Shown here: positions 25,376-34,559 of the stretch, piece by piece | Numbering within the stretch: the first letter of the stretch is position 1 | How the letters are laid out: each line of letters begins with the position of its first letter | Source of the DNA: Arthrobacter crystallopoietes | GTDB taxonomy: Bacteria > Actinomycetota > Actinomycetes > Actinomycetales > Micrococcaceae | Assembly (NCBI RefSeq): GCF_002849715.1 | Contig: NZ_CP018863.1 | Coordinates: 1 to 64,000, forward strand | DNA: 64,000 nt | Reading direction: 5' to 3' | Program-made: the position numbers and the translations under genes | Notes under the pieces: generated by a model | The model's database searches: none | The model's input: the letters and a program-made list of their open reading frames with translations, nothing else | Told to the model about the DNA's origin: nothing

Positions 25376-26515
25376 TCAGGCCTCCGCCGGTTCCAGGAGG
25401 GCGGCGACCGCCCGTTCCCAGGCCTTGTTCTGGTGCTCGGAGGACAACTCGTCGGCGGCCTTGTCCGCGTTGGCCTTCCACCGATCGATCCGCTCTCGGG
25501 TCAGCGACTGCAGTACCGCCCGCAGGCCTTCCGCGGTGAAGTCCTCGGTCACCGCGCCGAGGCCGTGCCGTTCGAGCAGCGTCTGCATCGCCGGCGACGG
25601 ACCGATGATGAGGGCCGTCCGGGCTTGGACGGCCTCGAAGAACTTGTTCGGCAGGGCCTGGGCCAGATTGAAGTTGGTCGGCGGAATGACCGAGATGGAC
25701 ACGTCGTACTCGCTGATGGTCTTGACGAGTTCGGTGTACGGCACCGGATCGCGGAACCGGACATTGGGCAGCGGCTCCGCCTGGCTGCGCAACTGGTCCA
25801 CATACTCGGGCTCGTTGGGCATGACGATCAGGTCCAGTTCCAGATCCTCAGGCACCCCGTCCATGGCCGCGATGATATCCTCGATCCGGCGGTAGCGCTG
25901 TCCGGCCGAACTGTAGATGAGGCGGATTTTCTCCCCGGTCGGACGCGGTTCCAGCTCGGCGTAGGGTGCCGCATTAGTGACCACATCGACGTCGATCCCG
26001 AAGTCCTTCTGGTACTGCTCGGCGATACCCTCCGAAACCGTGGTCACGGAGCTGACCGCGGGCAGGTACGTTCGGCACAGCCAGCGGACGTACGGGGCCA
26101 CCAGGACCCGCCACGCAGGTTTGTTGAAGTGCTCCTTCGGGGCGAATTCATGCAGGTCCGCATGCACGCCGCGCACGGGTTCCAAGCTCAGCGCCAGCGG
26201 GACGGTGTTCGCATCGTTGGCCAGGACAGCGTCGAAGTGCTGCCCGCGCAGCATCCGCGAGGCCTCCGCAACCGCGGCGATGTTCCAGTACACCTGGCGG
26301 TATCGCCGCGCGGCCAGCCGCTTCGGATCCCGCGGCCAGCTGGGCAGCACCCGGTCCAGTTCGAAGTGTCCGGCCACACCGTCAGGTGCGGGGCCGAAGC
26401 CGCAGGTGAGGACCTGGTACTTGTCCCGGAACAGGTTGATCTGCTTCAGCACGCGCGGATCGCTGCGAAGGGGCGAGAGGGAGAGGATCAGCAGTCTGCT
26501 GGCAGAGCGGTTCAT
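25376..26515 (-). CDS. Glycosyltransferase, GT4-like, paralogue of the gene at 30055
   Basis: 379 aa. It opens with LILSLSPLRSDPRVLKQI and has HADLHEFAPKEHFNKPAWR, TTVSEGIAEQYQKDFGI, IRLIYSSAGQRYRRIEDII and ALPNKFFEAVQARTALIIGP, GT-B donor-domain segments. The gene at 30055-31197 encodes the same pattern (SFSDIEADSRVLRQV, DMHEWAPEERAHV, LPNKFFDFVQARLALVFSP), so the two arose by duplication. It is 4 bases upstream of the next gene and overlaps the GT2 gene before it by 4 bases. Confidence 0.78.
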   Translation of the reverse strand: MNRSASRLLILSLSPLRSDPRVLKQINLFRDKYQVLTCGFGPAPDGVAGHFELDRVLPSWPRDPKRLAARRYRQVYWNIAAVAEASRMLRGQHFDAVLANDANTVPLALSLEPVRGVHADLHEFAPKEHFNKPAWRVLVAPYVRWLCRTYLPAVSSVTTVSEGIAEQYQKDFGIDVDVVTNAAPYAELEPRPTGEKIRLIYSSAGQRYRRIEDIIAAMDGVPEDLELDLIVMPNEPEYVDQLRSQAEPLPNVRFRDPVPYTELVKTISEYDVSISVIPPTNFNLAQALPNKFFEAVQARTALIIGPSPAMQTLLERHGLGAVTEDFTAEGLRAVLQSLTRERIDRWKANADKAADELSSEHQNKAWERAVAALLEPAEA

Positions 26516-27675
26516 GCAGCATCCTTTCGATGTTGCGGGCTGGGCCGGTGCCGCCGGGCAGCCGGCGGCAGGGCGGAAAGTACGGTGTCGGTGACGGCGG
26601 CCAGCAGCGAGTTCAGATTGCTCCGCAGCGGTGCCTCGACGCGGAAATTATCCTGCCGGCGGAGCGTCAGGCTGCGCCGTAGCGCGCTGGCGGCATCCCG
26701 CCGTCGTAATGATTCCTGGACGGCTTCGGCGCTGGCGGCGTCGCGCAGTTCCAGCAGCAGCCGTTCATCAGGGGCGCTGAGCACCTTGGGCGCGGCCGGA
26801 GCCAACCCGGTCACCAGTTCAATGACGCGGCTTAGCTCCCGCCGGTCGGCTGCCGGCCAGCTGAAGTCCGGCCCCCGCCGTACTGCGGCACTGATGACAT
26901 GGCCGCGCAGGATTTTGACCGCGACGGCGGTGCGCTCCCGCTCGGGCAGCGCGGCGAACCACATTCCCGCGACCAGCAAACGCACATCGCGGAACTGCTC
27001 CGCCAAGGGCAGCACGGCCGCGGTCACCCGTTCCACTGCGTCGTTCCCGACGACGTAGGCCGGCCCCTGCGCCGGATAGGCAATCCGTTCGCCCGAGAAC
27101 CACAACTTGAGCCCGAATTCCAGGTCCTCACCGGTCCGCAGTTCGGGGGTCAGAGCCAGACCGTGTTTGGAGAGCAGGTCCCGGCGGAACAGCCCCAGCG
27201 GAGCGGTCCGGTAAGCCAGGCGGTCCCGCACAGGATTCACCAGCATCCCGCGGAACACCCGTGCCCGCGGGGTCAGGATCCGCCGTCCGCCTTGGAGCCG
27301 CATCGGTGCCATAACGACGGCGGCGCCGGCATCTTCCGCGGCAGCCTGCCAGGCGTCCACAGCCCCGGTCTCCAGCGTGTCGTCGGAGCCCATGATCCCT
27401 ACGAATCGGGCTACTGCGTGTTCGAGCCCGTAGTTGAATGGTCCGGCCGGCGAACGGATTCCGTCCGCCAGGGCCAGGACCCGGACCTGTTCGGCGGGCA
27501 GCCCGGCGAGCATGGCGCGGATGGGCGCGGGCTCAAGGTTGTGGCACACAACGGTGGCCAGAACGCGGCCCGGAGCCGCCGCGGCGAGGACGGATTCCAC
27601 GGCACGGCGAATCGGGCGATCCGCGCTGTGGACGGCAATGATCAGCTCGGCCGCCGGTGCCTGCCGGTCAGTCAT
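26512..27675 (-). CDS. Glycosyltransferase family 2 protein
   Basis: 387 aa from ATG 27675. GT-A signature: AAELIIAVHSADRPIRRAVE at the N-terminus, FVGIMGSDDTLETGAVDAW with the metal-binding DD-type motif near residue 100, and TGEDLEFGLKLWFSGERIAY. It overlaps the DUF2304-like gene by 8 bases and the next glycosyltransferase by 4 bases, so it is translated as part of the cluster. Donor and acceptor are unknown. Confidence 0.78.
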   Translation of the reverse strand: MTDRQAPAAELIIAVHSADRPIRRAVESVLAAAAPGRVLATVVCHNLEPAPIRAMLAGLPAEQVRVLALADGIRSPAGPFNYGLEHAVARFVGIMGSDDTLETGAVDAWQAAAEDAGAAVVMAPMRLQGGRRILTPRARVFRGMLVNPVRDRLAYRTAPLGLFRRDLLSKHGLALTPELRTGEDLEFGLKLWFSGERIAYPAQGPAYVVGNDAVERVTAAVLPLAEQFRDVRLLVAGMWFAALPERERTAVAVKILRGHVISAAVRRGPDFSWPAADRRELSRVIELVTGLAPAAPKVLSAPDERLLLELRDAASAEAVQESLRRRDAASALRRSLTLRRQDNFRVEAPLRSNLNSLLAAVTDTVLSALPPAARRHRPSPQHRKDAA

Positions 27676-28036
27676 TCCCGCGGCCTTCCCCGGCTGCGGC
27701 GTCCGGACGCGGCGCCTCGTCCAGTGCAATCCGACGGGCCAGCTTAGTGATCCGGGCTTCCAGCTGGCGCGTGCGGTGGTAGGAGCTGGCCATAAAAATC
27801 AGGAAACACACAATCAGCCCGTAGAGCACCAGGTCCGTACCACGGCCGATGCCCAGGAGATTGGCCACGCGCGTGAGCAGTCCGGGGAAGAATACTGACA
27901 AGGCGGCAACACCGGCGAAAAGTACCAGCAGAATGCGCCGTACGGCCTGGTGCCGGGCATTGCCGGCGCCCCGCATCAGGGCCAGTGCGCCGATGATGAC
28001 GGCCAGGACCAGGACAATTTGGACAACTATGATCAT
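27668..28036 (-). CDS. Small DUF2304-like membrane protein
   Basis: 122 aa with three hydrophobic segments (IIVVQIVLVLAVIIGALALM, RILLVLFAGVAALSVFFPG, DLVLYGLIVCFLIFMAS) and a charged tail with a short coiled coil (RTRQLEARITKLARRIAL). Proteins of this type sit directly behind dolichol-phosphate-mannose-synthase-like GT2 genes, as here (4 bases downstream), and probably anchor or assist the glycosyltransferase at the membrane. Confidence 0.75.
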   Translation of the reverse strand: MIIVVQIVLVLAVIIGALALMRGAGNARHQAVRRILLVLFAGVAALSVFFPGLLTRVANLLGIGRGTDLVLYGLIVCFLIFMASSYHRTRQLEARITKLARRIALDEAPRPDAAAGEGRGND

Positions 28037-28040
28037 TGGT

Positions 28041-28706
28041 TCACCTGAAGAAGAGATCCGCGAGGATGTTGACGCCGTTCAGCAGCGACTGCCCTTTGGC
28101 CTTGGAGTATTCCGTATAGACGATCTTTACCGGGTGCTCTACCAGGACCGGTTTCAGGTCGGCCATCTGCTGGATCAGTTCGGAGGCGTGCGCCATCCGG
28201 TTCTGCGTCAGCTGGATCTTCGCCGCGATCGGAGCCGAGATCGCCCGGAGCCCGTTGTGCGCGTCAGTGAGCCGCAGCCCGGTGGAGAAACGCGACTGCA
28301 GTGCCGCCGTGCGCAGTACCAGCCGCTTCAGCCGGGAGACGTCGGCAGTTCCTTCGAGGAACCGCGATCCGAGCACGACTTCGGCTTCGCCCGAACGGAT
28401 CCGTGAGAGCATGGCGGCAGCATCTTCAACCCGGTGCTGGCCGTCGGCGTCGAAGGTGACAATGGCGTCCAGCTGCGGGTCCTGGAGGGCGAATTCGATC
28501 CCGGTCTGCAGGGCCGCTCCCTGTCCCAGATTGACCGGATGTTCAACAACGACGGCCCCGGCGGAGCGTGCGATGGCGGCCGAGCCGTCCGAGCTCCCGT
28601 CATCGACACAGACCACGTACGGAAATTCTTCGAGCAGTCCGGAAACTACCGAACCGACGACGGTAGCCTCGTTATACATCGGCACGACTACCCAGCAACG
28701 ACTCAC
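28041..28706 (-). CDS. GT2 polyprenyl-phosphate glycosyltransferase (DPM1-like)
   Basis: 221 aa from GTG 28706, with GGCAGG just before it. The GT-A fold shows VVVPMYNEATVVGSV, VCVDDGSSDGSA, HPVNLGQGAALQTGI and TFDADGQHRVED. It has no long membrane anchor of its own; the neighbouring DUF2304-like protein may supply it. It probably loads a sugar onto polyprenyl phosphate for the surface glycan; the sugar is unknown. An open frame extends far upstream but is not conserved in type. Confidence 0.82.
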   Translation of the reverse strand: MSRCWVVVPMYNEATVVGSVVSGLLEEFPYVVCVDDGSSDGSAAIARSAGAVVVEHPVNLGQGAALQTGIEFALQDPQLDAIVTFDADGQHRVEDAAAMLSRIRSGEAEVVLGSRFLEGTADVSRLKRLVLRTAALQSRFSTGLRLTDAHNGLRAISAPIAAKIQLTQNRMAHASELIQQMADLKPVLVEHPVKIVYTEYSKAKGQSLLNGVNILADLFFR

Positions 28707-28758
28707 CTGCCTAGTATTCCACAACAGGCATAGGACGGCGCGCAGCCCCAGCAGCCGC

Positions 28759-29874
28759 TCAACCGAGCTCGCGCACCTGCTTGTAATGGGCGTCCAGTTC
28801 TTTGCTGCTGCCGGCCAGACTGCGATGTTCGACGACGAAATTCCGGGCCGCGCGGCGCATGCCAAGATACTCGCCGCTGCCGAGCTGGAGCAACTGCAGC
28901 AGCCGGCTTTGGAGCTGGGAGAAGTCCGCTTCGCTGGCGAGCAGGCCGGTGGTGCCGTCGTCGAGCATTTCCGGAATCCCGCCGCTGCGGTACGCAAGCA
29001 CCGGCGTTCCGCAAGCCTGTGCCTCCAGCAGCACCAGGCCGGCCGCCTCGCGCGCTCCGCCGGCCTCCTGGCTGGGCGCCACCAGAATATGCGCCTGCTG
29101 CATCCAGCCGCGGATGGCTTCCCTGTCCATTCGGCCGAGGAAATCAATGTGCGGGTGGCTGGCGGCCTGTTCCTCGACGGCATCCCGCAAGGGTCCGTCC
29201 CCGATCACGACCAGCCGGTGATGAGCCTTCCGCCAGACGGCGAGCGAGGCATCGATCAAATCCCTGATGCCCTTCTGGGTGTTCAAGGTCCCCACGAAGA
29301 GCACCACCGGAACGCCCTCGCTGTCATGGCTGCCCGGGGCAAAGTAGTCCGTATCGACGCCCTGGTAGTGCACCTCGATTTTGTCCGCGTCCAGCCCGAG
29401 CGCCGTGGCACGGCCCGCCAAATAGTTGCTGACGGCCAGGATCCGTTTGCTCTGGGAGGCGGCTGCCAGCACATTGCGGTGGTGCCACTTGGCCATGAAC
29501 GTATCTGCCCGGTTCCCCAGCGAGACCACATCGGAACCGTGCAGGGTAGTCACCAGCGGAGTGCCCTGGCGGGATGCCTGCACGGCCGGCTGCGACCAGG
29601 TACCGAAGTGCTGGTGGATCAGATCCGGTTTGAAGCGCCGGATGGCCAGGGTCATGGCGGGCATGAACGCGGGCATGACCAATTCACGACGGCGGAAACC
29701 CAGCAGCTGGCCGGGCACAAAATCCGTTACAGGGACGGTAACGGACCGGTCGGTGATCTCGGCGACCAGGGTAAAGAGGTGGAAATCGTGGCTGGCCTTG
29801 AGCTGCTCGGCGTGGGCCGTGGCGAAGTACGTCGGCGGTACGCGCAAGGTGCTCTTGGTAATCGCGATCTTCAC
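28759..29874 (-). CDS. Glycosyltransferase, GT4 family
   Basis: 371 aa. GT-B fold with LIHQHFGTWSQPAVQ, TTLHGSDVVSLGNRADTF, VSNYLAGRATALGL, FVGTLNTQKGIRDLIDA, LVVIGDGPLRDAVEE, FLGRMDREAIRGWMQ and the donor signature EAGGAREAAGLVLLEAQACG with the two catalytic-site Glu residues. It faces the plus-strand glycosyltransferase at 30055 across about 180 bases that must hold divergent promoters. Confidence 0.85.
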   Translation of the reverse strand: MKIAITKSTLRVPPTYFATAHAEQLKASHDFHLFTLVAEITDRSVTVPVTDFVPGQLLGFRRRELVMPAFMPAMTLAIRRFKPDLIHQHFGTWSQPAVQASRQGTPLVTTLHGSDVVSLGNRADTFMAKWHHRNVLAAASQSKRILAVSNYLAGRATALGLDADKIEVHYQGVDTDYFAPGSHDSEGVPVVLFVGTLNTQKGIRDLIDASLAVWRKAHHRLVVIGDGPLRDAVEEQAASHPHIDFLGRMDREAIRGWMQQAHILVAPSQEAGGAREAAGLVLLEAQACGTPVLAYRSGGIPEMLDDGTTGLLASEADFSQLQSRLLQLLQLGSGEYLGMRRAARNFVVEHRSLAGSSKELDAHYKQVRELG

Positions 29875-30054
29875 GTGGCTTCCTGACCCGGCTGTTGGCT
29901 GGTGCGGCGGCCGTGGCCGCGTCTGTCACAGCCATAGTAGCCCGGCAACACGGACCGGCTGCAGACCCGGCGGCAGGTAGGCTGGTCACGGTCCGGACAC
30001 GGTCCGGGCAGGCACCGGGCCCACGCGTGCCGCTTCCCAGCACTGAGGTAAGGA

Positions 30055-31197
30055 ATGACGGTGCCCAAACAGATACTTTGTATCTCCTTCTCCGACATCG
30101 AGGCCGATTCACGAGTCTTGCGCCAAGTGACCTTGCTCGCGGAGGCCGGTGAGGTGACCACGCTCTCCTACGGCAACCGACCGCCCGGCTCCACCACTCA
30201 CTTGGAAATCGATTCCGCCCTGCCCTCCCTGCCGCAGACTCTGTCCGGCGTTCTGCGGCTGGGACTCCGCAGGCACGCTTCGGTGGAGCTGGCCGCCCCT
30301 GCGGTCAAACAGGCGCTCGCCCTCGTCCGCGGCCGGAGCTTTGACCTGATCGTGGCCAACGAGGCCCGCGCCCTGCCCCTGGCCCATGCCATTGCCGGCG
30401 CCACCCCGGTATGGGGCGACATGCACGAGTGGGCCCCGGAAGAGCGCGCTCATGTGCTGCCGTGGCGGTTGCTCGTCAAGCCCTACATGTGGGCAATCTG
30501 TGCCAAATACCTACCACGGACGACGGCGGTGACGGCCGTTAATGCTTCGATCGCCGCCTTATATTCGGAACAGTTCGGGATCGATACCGAGGTGGTCCGC
30601 AACGCCGGCCCGTACCGGGACTTGGTGCCGTCGGAGCCCGTCGCCGGCAAGATCCGCTTGGTCCACTCCGGCGCAGCAATTCCGGGCCGGAACCTGGAGG
30701 GCACCATCGAAGCCTTCCGGGCCCTGGACGATCGCTTCAGCTTGGATCTGTATCTGGTCAAGGCGCGCGACGGCGGACGCTACTGGCAGCAGCTCAAGGA
30801 GCTGGCGGCAGGAGACCGCCGCATCACCTTCCACGACGCCGTTGCCCCCGACGAGCTGCCGGCCACGCTGAATAAGTACGACGTCGGCGTCTTCAGCCTC
30901 CCCCCGCGCACCACCAACCACAGGCTCATGCTCCCGAACAAGTTCTTCGACTTCGTCCAGGCCCGCCTGGCCCTGGTGTTCAGTCCCTCCCCCGAAACCG
31001 CCAGGCTGATGCGCCAGTACGATCTGGGTGCCGTGACCGAGGACTTCAGCACGCAATCCCTGTCCCGCACGCTCGCTGCGCTCACCGGCGAGGAAGTGGA
31101 ACGTTACAAGGCGAATGTGCACCGTGCCGCGCAGGCCCTGAGTTCTGCCGAGGACGAGGCGGTCACCCGCGGTCTGCTGACCCGCCTACTGGGCTGA
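30055..31197 (+). CDS. Glycosyltransferase, GT4-like, paralogue of the gene at 25376
   Basis: 380 aa, ATG 30055 preceded by GAGGTAAGG. Blocks ISFSDIEADSRVLRQV, DMHEWAPEERAHVLPWR, AVTAVNASIAALYSEQFGID and LPNKFFDFVQARLALVFSP align with the protein encoded at 25376-26515. It is the only plus-strand glycosyltransferase in this cluster and converges with the next one, sharing a strong hairpin at its end. Confidence 0.78.
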   Translation: MTVPKQILCISFSDIEADSRVLRQVTLLAEAGEVTTLSYGNRPPGSTTHLEIDSALPSLPQTLSGVLRLGLRRHASVELAAPAVKQALALVRGRSFDLIVANEARALPLAHAIAGATPVWGDMHEWAPEERAHVLPWRLLVKPYMWAICAKYLPRTTAVTAVNASIAALYSEQFGIDTEVVRNAGPYRDLVPSEPVAGKIRLVHSGAAIPGRNLEGTIEAFRALDDRFSLDLYLVKARDGGRYWQQLKELAAGDRRITFHDAVAPDELPATLNKYDVGVFSLPPRTTNHRLMLPNKFFDFVQARLALVFSPSPETARLMRQYDLGAVTEDFSTQSLSRTLAALTGEEVERYKANVHRAAQALSSAEDEAVTRGLLTRLLG

Positions 31198-31198
31198 C

Positions 31199-31228
31199 GG
31201 TTCTGCCCGGGCACGCCCGGTCAGAACC
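31199..31228. terminator. Hairpin between convergent glycosyltransferase genes
   Basis: GGTTCTGCCCGGGC pairs with GCCCGGTCAGAACC (14 bp, one mismatch, loop AC). It begins right after the plus-strand stop and overlaps the last codons of the minus-strand gene. No long T-run follows, so it may slow transcription in both directions rather than be a textbook terminator. Confidence 0.55.
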
Positions 31229-32429
31229 GGTCCCGTCCGGCGGCGGAGGCAACAGCATCAGCCGCGCGGTGCCCGACACTGCGCAATGAGTAGTTCTGCT
31301 CTACCCAGCGCGACAGCCGGCTGCGTTCGTCCTGGTCCGCGGGCTGCTCCAACACTTCGCTCATGGCAACTGCCACGGCTCCTGCGTCCCAGTCGACGCT
31401 GTGTCCCAGCGAATTTTCCGCCACGATCGCGCGCAGCGGGCCTACGCCGGAGTAGATGACCGGAGCCCCGCAGGCCAGGCTGGCGAAGGCCTTGGTGGCG
31501 AACGCGAAGTCATAGCCCCGTGCGGGCCGGACTGAGGCCAGCCCGGCTGCTGCCTGGCTCATCGCTGCAGCTATCTCCTCGCCGCCGGCCACACCCATGA
31601 AGCGGATGCGGTTCCCGGCCGGAGCTGCCCTGCGTTTGAGCTCTTCAAGCTCCACGCCCTGCCCGTACATCAGCAGGCGGGCTTCCGGATGGCTGTCCAG
31701 AATCTTCAGGAAGCCGTCCACGAAAACGCCGGCGCCCTGGATCTCGGACATGGTGCCCGCGTAAACGAAGTTTGCCGGACCGGCCATCACTGCCTGCCGG
31801 TCCGTGGCCTGCAGTGCAAAGGTATCGGTGTCGATTCCCGTGCCGACTTCGGTCACGGCGGCACGGCCGTCCGTCAGTTCCCGAACGGCATCGCTGACGC
31901 CGGACGAAACGCTGAGCACTCCCGCTGCCCCGGAAAGCACCCATTTCTCCACGGCACGCAGTACTTTGACGACCACCGGGTTCACGCCGATTCCCGCGGC
32001 CGCATTCGAACTGACGTCGGCGGCAAAATAAATGTACGGCCTGCGCCGCAGCCACGAGGCCACGCGGACCACCACGCCAGTGGTGGGAGGCGGCTCCACC
32101 AGCACGGCGTCAAAGTTCCCTGCCGCCAGCAGGCGGAAAAACAGCGGCAGATCAAAACTGGCGTACTGCACGTAGCCTCGGACCGCACCGGTTTTATCCC
32201 GCAGCACCGGCCAGCGTCTCAGCCGCGCCTCGCGTGCTCCAGGGGTACCCGCCGCACGTCCGGCCGCAGCAGCACTGGGGGCGGAGCTGCTGGAATTCCC
32301 CGGGGTCCGGGTGGTCAGTACGGTGACATCATGCCCGCCTTCGACCAGTGCCCGGACGGTAGCAGCAAGCCGGTAAGCTGCCGCCCCCGCCTCCGGGGCA
32401 TAGATGCGGGTAGCGACCAGAATACGCAC
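31221..32429 (-). CDS. Glycosyltransferase, GT4 family
   Basis: 402 aa. It opens with ILVATRIYAPEAGAAAYRLA, the usual start of WbuB-like transferases, followed by EGGHDVTVLTTRTP, PYIYFAADVSSNAA, VLSVSSGVSDAVRELT, VYAGTMSEIQGAGVFVDGF and FAFATKAFASLACGAPVIYS. It is 6 bases downstream of the Gfo/Idh-family oxidoreductase gene, so it is the natural candidate to use the sugar nucleotide made by the four enzyme genes that follow. Confidence 0.8.
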   Translation of the reverse strand: MRILVATRIYAPEAGAAAYRLAATVRALVEGGHDVTVLTTRTPGNSSSSAPSAAAAGRAAGTPGAREARLRRWPVLRDKTGAVRGYVQYASFDLPLFFRLLAAGNFDAVLVEPPPTTGVVVRVASWLRRRPYIYFAADVSSNAAAGIGVNPVVVKVLRAVEKWVLSGAAGVLSVSSGVSDAVRELTDGRAAVTEVGTGIDTDTFALQATDRQAVMAGPANFVYAGTMSEIQGAGVFVDGFLKILDSHPEARLLMYGQGVELEELKRRAAPAGNRIRFMGVAGGEEIAAAMSQAAAGLASVRPARGYDFAFATKAFASLACGAPVIYSGVGPLRAIVAENSLGHSVDWDAGAVAVAMSEVLEQPADQDERSRLSRWVEQNYSLRSVGHRAADAVASAAGRDRF

Positions 32430-32435
32430 GCCCGG

Positions 32436-33461
32436 TCAGTCCTGCAGTCGGATGGTCCTGGCCTCGCGGCTGGAGTCCACCATGGCTTCGGCGACGCGCA
32501 GGGTGTTCAGGCCCTCGCGCATGGTGACGATCTGCGCGGCCGATGTTTCCGGGGCCGTCGCGGATTCCCCGCGGGCGGCCAGCACCGCGTCGCGGAAGGC
32601 TTCGTGTTCGACCTTCAGGGGCTCCCGTTTGGGGATGGCCAGGCGGGTGACATTGCCTTCGGAGACGCCGCGGAAGTTGGCCACTGAGTCCCACTGCGTG
32701 CTGATCGTGCCGTTTTCATAGAAGGTCAGGTCAGCGGTGAGAGTATCGGCGAGGAAGGATCCGCGCTCACCGGTGACAACCGTGACGCGTTCCTTCATGG
32801 GCGACAGCCAGTTGACCAGATGGCTGGTGATAATGCCGTTGGCCAGCTGTCCGGTGGCCGCGACCATGTCCTCATGCTCGCGCCCGGACCGCGTGGTCGC
32901 GCGGGCACTGACTGACTGGTAATCGCTCTGTGCCAGCCAGGCCGTCAGATCGATATCGTGCGTGCCCAGATCCTTGATCACTCCAACATCGGCAATCCGC
33001 GCCGGAAACGGACCCTGCCGGCGGGTGGCAATCTGGTAGACAGTGCCCAGGTCGCCGTTTTCCAGCCGCGCCCGCAGCGACTGCAGGGCGGGGTTGTAAC
33101 GTTCGATATGTCCGACGGCACCGACCAGGCCTTTGGCTTCGAAGGCCTCGGCCAAACGCAGACCGCCGTCGACGGTGGCGGCGATCGGCTTCTCGATCAG
33201 GGTGTGGATGCCCGCCTCGGCCAGGGCCAGGCCGACTTCTTCATGCAGCCCCGTAGGTACCGCGCAGACCACCATGTCCAGCCCGTGCGCGATGAGTTCT
33301 TCGACGGTGTTCCGGAGCGGCACGTCCGAAGCCACTCCGTGCGGGTCGCCATAGGCATCCGCCACGGCAACCAGTTCGACCCCGTCGGTTTCGCCCAGTA
33401 CGCGGGCATGGTGGCGCCCCATCATGCCCAGTCCGATTAGTCCGGCACGCAGTTTGGCCAT
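32436..33461 (-). CDS. Gfo/Idh/MocA-family oxidoreductase, WbpB-like sugar-nucleotide 3-dehydrogenase
   Basis: 341 aa. Rossmann fold with GLIGLGMMGRHHARVL, then CAVPTGLHEEVGLALAEAG and the conserved IEKPIAATVDGG, where the Lys of EKP is the family catalytic residue; GAVGHIERYNPAL and GTHDIDLTAWL follow. Next to an aminotransferase, a hexapeptide acetyltransferase and a UDP-sugar dehydrogenase it fits WbpB, which oxidises C3 of UDP-GlcNAc-uronate. It is 3 bases after the aminotransferase gene. Confidence 0.82.
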   Translation of the reverse strand: MAKLRAGLIGLGMMGRHHARVLGETDGVELVAVADAYGDPHGVASDVPLRNTVEELIAHGLDMVVCAVPTGLHEEVGLALAEAGIHTLIEKPIAATVDGGLRLAEAFEAKGLVGAVGHIERYNPALQSLRARLENGDLGTVYQIATRRQGPFPARIADVGVIKDLGTHDIDLTAWLAQSDYQSVSARATTRSGREHEDMVAATGQLANGIITSHLVNWLSPMKERVTVVTGERGSFLADTLTADLTFYENGTISTQWDSVANFRGVSEGNVTRLAIPKREPLKVEHEAFRDAVLAARGESATAPETSAAQIVTMREGLNTLRVAEAMVDSSREARTIRLQD

Positions 33462-33464
33462 CGC

Positions 33465-34559
33465 TTACGCACCTGCCTTGGCCAGGGCGTTGACCGCGGT
33501 GACGATGCGGTCCAGATCTTCCGCGTCCAGTGAAGGGTGGACCGGCAGCGAGAGCACTTCGCGTGAGGCCTGCTCGGTGTGCGGCAGGTCCGCGTCGCGG
33601 TTGAATGACGGCAGCCGGTGGTTCGGGATGGGGTAATAGACGCCGGAACCGATGTTGTATTCCTCCTTCAGCGCGGCCGCAAAACGGTCCCGCTCCCCGG
33701 CCGGCACCCGGACGGTGTACTGGTGGTAGACGTGCTCTGCGCCGTCGGCCACCGCCGGCGTGCCCACTCCGTCCAGGTTGCCGGTGAGGAACGCGGCGTT
33801 GGCCTGGCGGCGTTCGGTCCAGGCGACTATCTTCCTCAGCTGCACCCGCCCGATAGCGGCGTGCAGATTGGTCATCCGTGCGTTGAAGCCGACGAGTTCG
33901 TTCTCGTACTGGCGTTCCATGCCTTGGTTCCGCAGCAGCCGTAGCCGCCGCGCGACGTCGTCGTCAGCGGTGGAGACCATCCCGCCTTCGCCTGAAGTCA
34001 TGTTTTTCGTCGGGTACAGGCTGAACATGGCAAACGTGCCGAAGGTGCCGACCTTCTTCCCGTGCAGGGCGCCGCCGTGGGCCTGGGCCGCGTCCTCGAA
34101 CAACGCAAGCCCACGGGAGCTGGCCAATGCGCCGAGGTCATCCATGTTGGCCGGATGCCCGTACAGGTGGACGGGCATGATGGCCTTGGTCCGCTCGGTC
34201 AGGACCCCTTCGGCAGCCGCCGCGGACAGGCAGTAATGGTCAGGTTCGATATCGGCGAAAACCGGAGTTGCCCCGGTCAACGCAACGGAATTTGCCGTGG
34301 CGGCGAAGGTGAAGGACGGCACGATGACCTCGTCGCCCGGGCCGATGCCGGCCGCCAGCAGCCCCAGATGCAGCCCCGAGGTACCGGAGTTCACCGCGAC
34401 TGCGGCGCGGCCGTCCAGCAGGACCGAAGAAAACTCCTCTTCGAAAGAGGCAACCTCAGCGCCCTGCGCCAGCATGCCGGAGACCAGCACCGCGTCGACG
34501 GCCGCCCGTTCTTCCTCCCCGACGATCGGTTTGGCGGCCGGAATAAAGTCCTTGCTCAA
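33465..34559 (-). CDS. DegT/DnrJ/EryC1/StrS aminotransferase, WbpE-like
   Basis: 364 aa PLP enzyme. AKPIVGEEERAAVDAVLVSG at the N-terminus, VNSGTSGLHLGLLAAGIGPG, EVIVPSFTFAATANSVALTG, PVHLYGHPANMD, EDAAQAHGGALHGKKVGT and the PLP lysine in SLYPTKNMTSGEGG are all clear. In this setting it would transfer an amino group to C3 of the oxidised UDP-sugar. It abuts the acetyltransferase gene without a gap. Confidence 0.88.
   Translation of the reverse strand: MSKDFIPAAKPIVGEEERAAVDAVLVSGMLAQGAEVASFEEEFSSVLLDGRAAVAVNSGTSGLHLGLLAAGIGPGDEVIVPSFTFAATANSVALTGATPVFADIEPDHYCLSAAAAEGVLTERTKAIMPVHLYGHPANMDDLGALASSRGLALFEDAAQAHGGALHGKKVGTFGTFAMFSLYPTKNMTSGEGGMVSTADDDVARRLRLLRNQGMERQYENELVGFNARMTNLHAAIGRVQLRKIVAWTERRQANAAFLTGNLDGVGTPAVADGAEHVYHQYTVRVPAGERDRFAAALKEEYNIGSGVYYPIPNHRLPSFNRDADLPHTEQASREVLSLPVHPSLDAEDLDRIVTAVNALAKAGA

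Noticed and set aside
28707..29183. Longer N-terminus for the DPM1-like glycosyltransferase
   Set aside because: The GT2 fold starts at GTG 28706; the upstream part is antisense to the neighbouring GT4 gene region and unlike the family.
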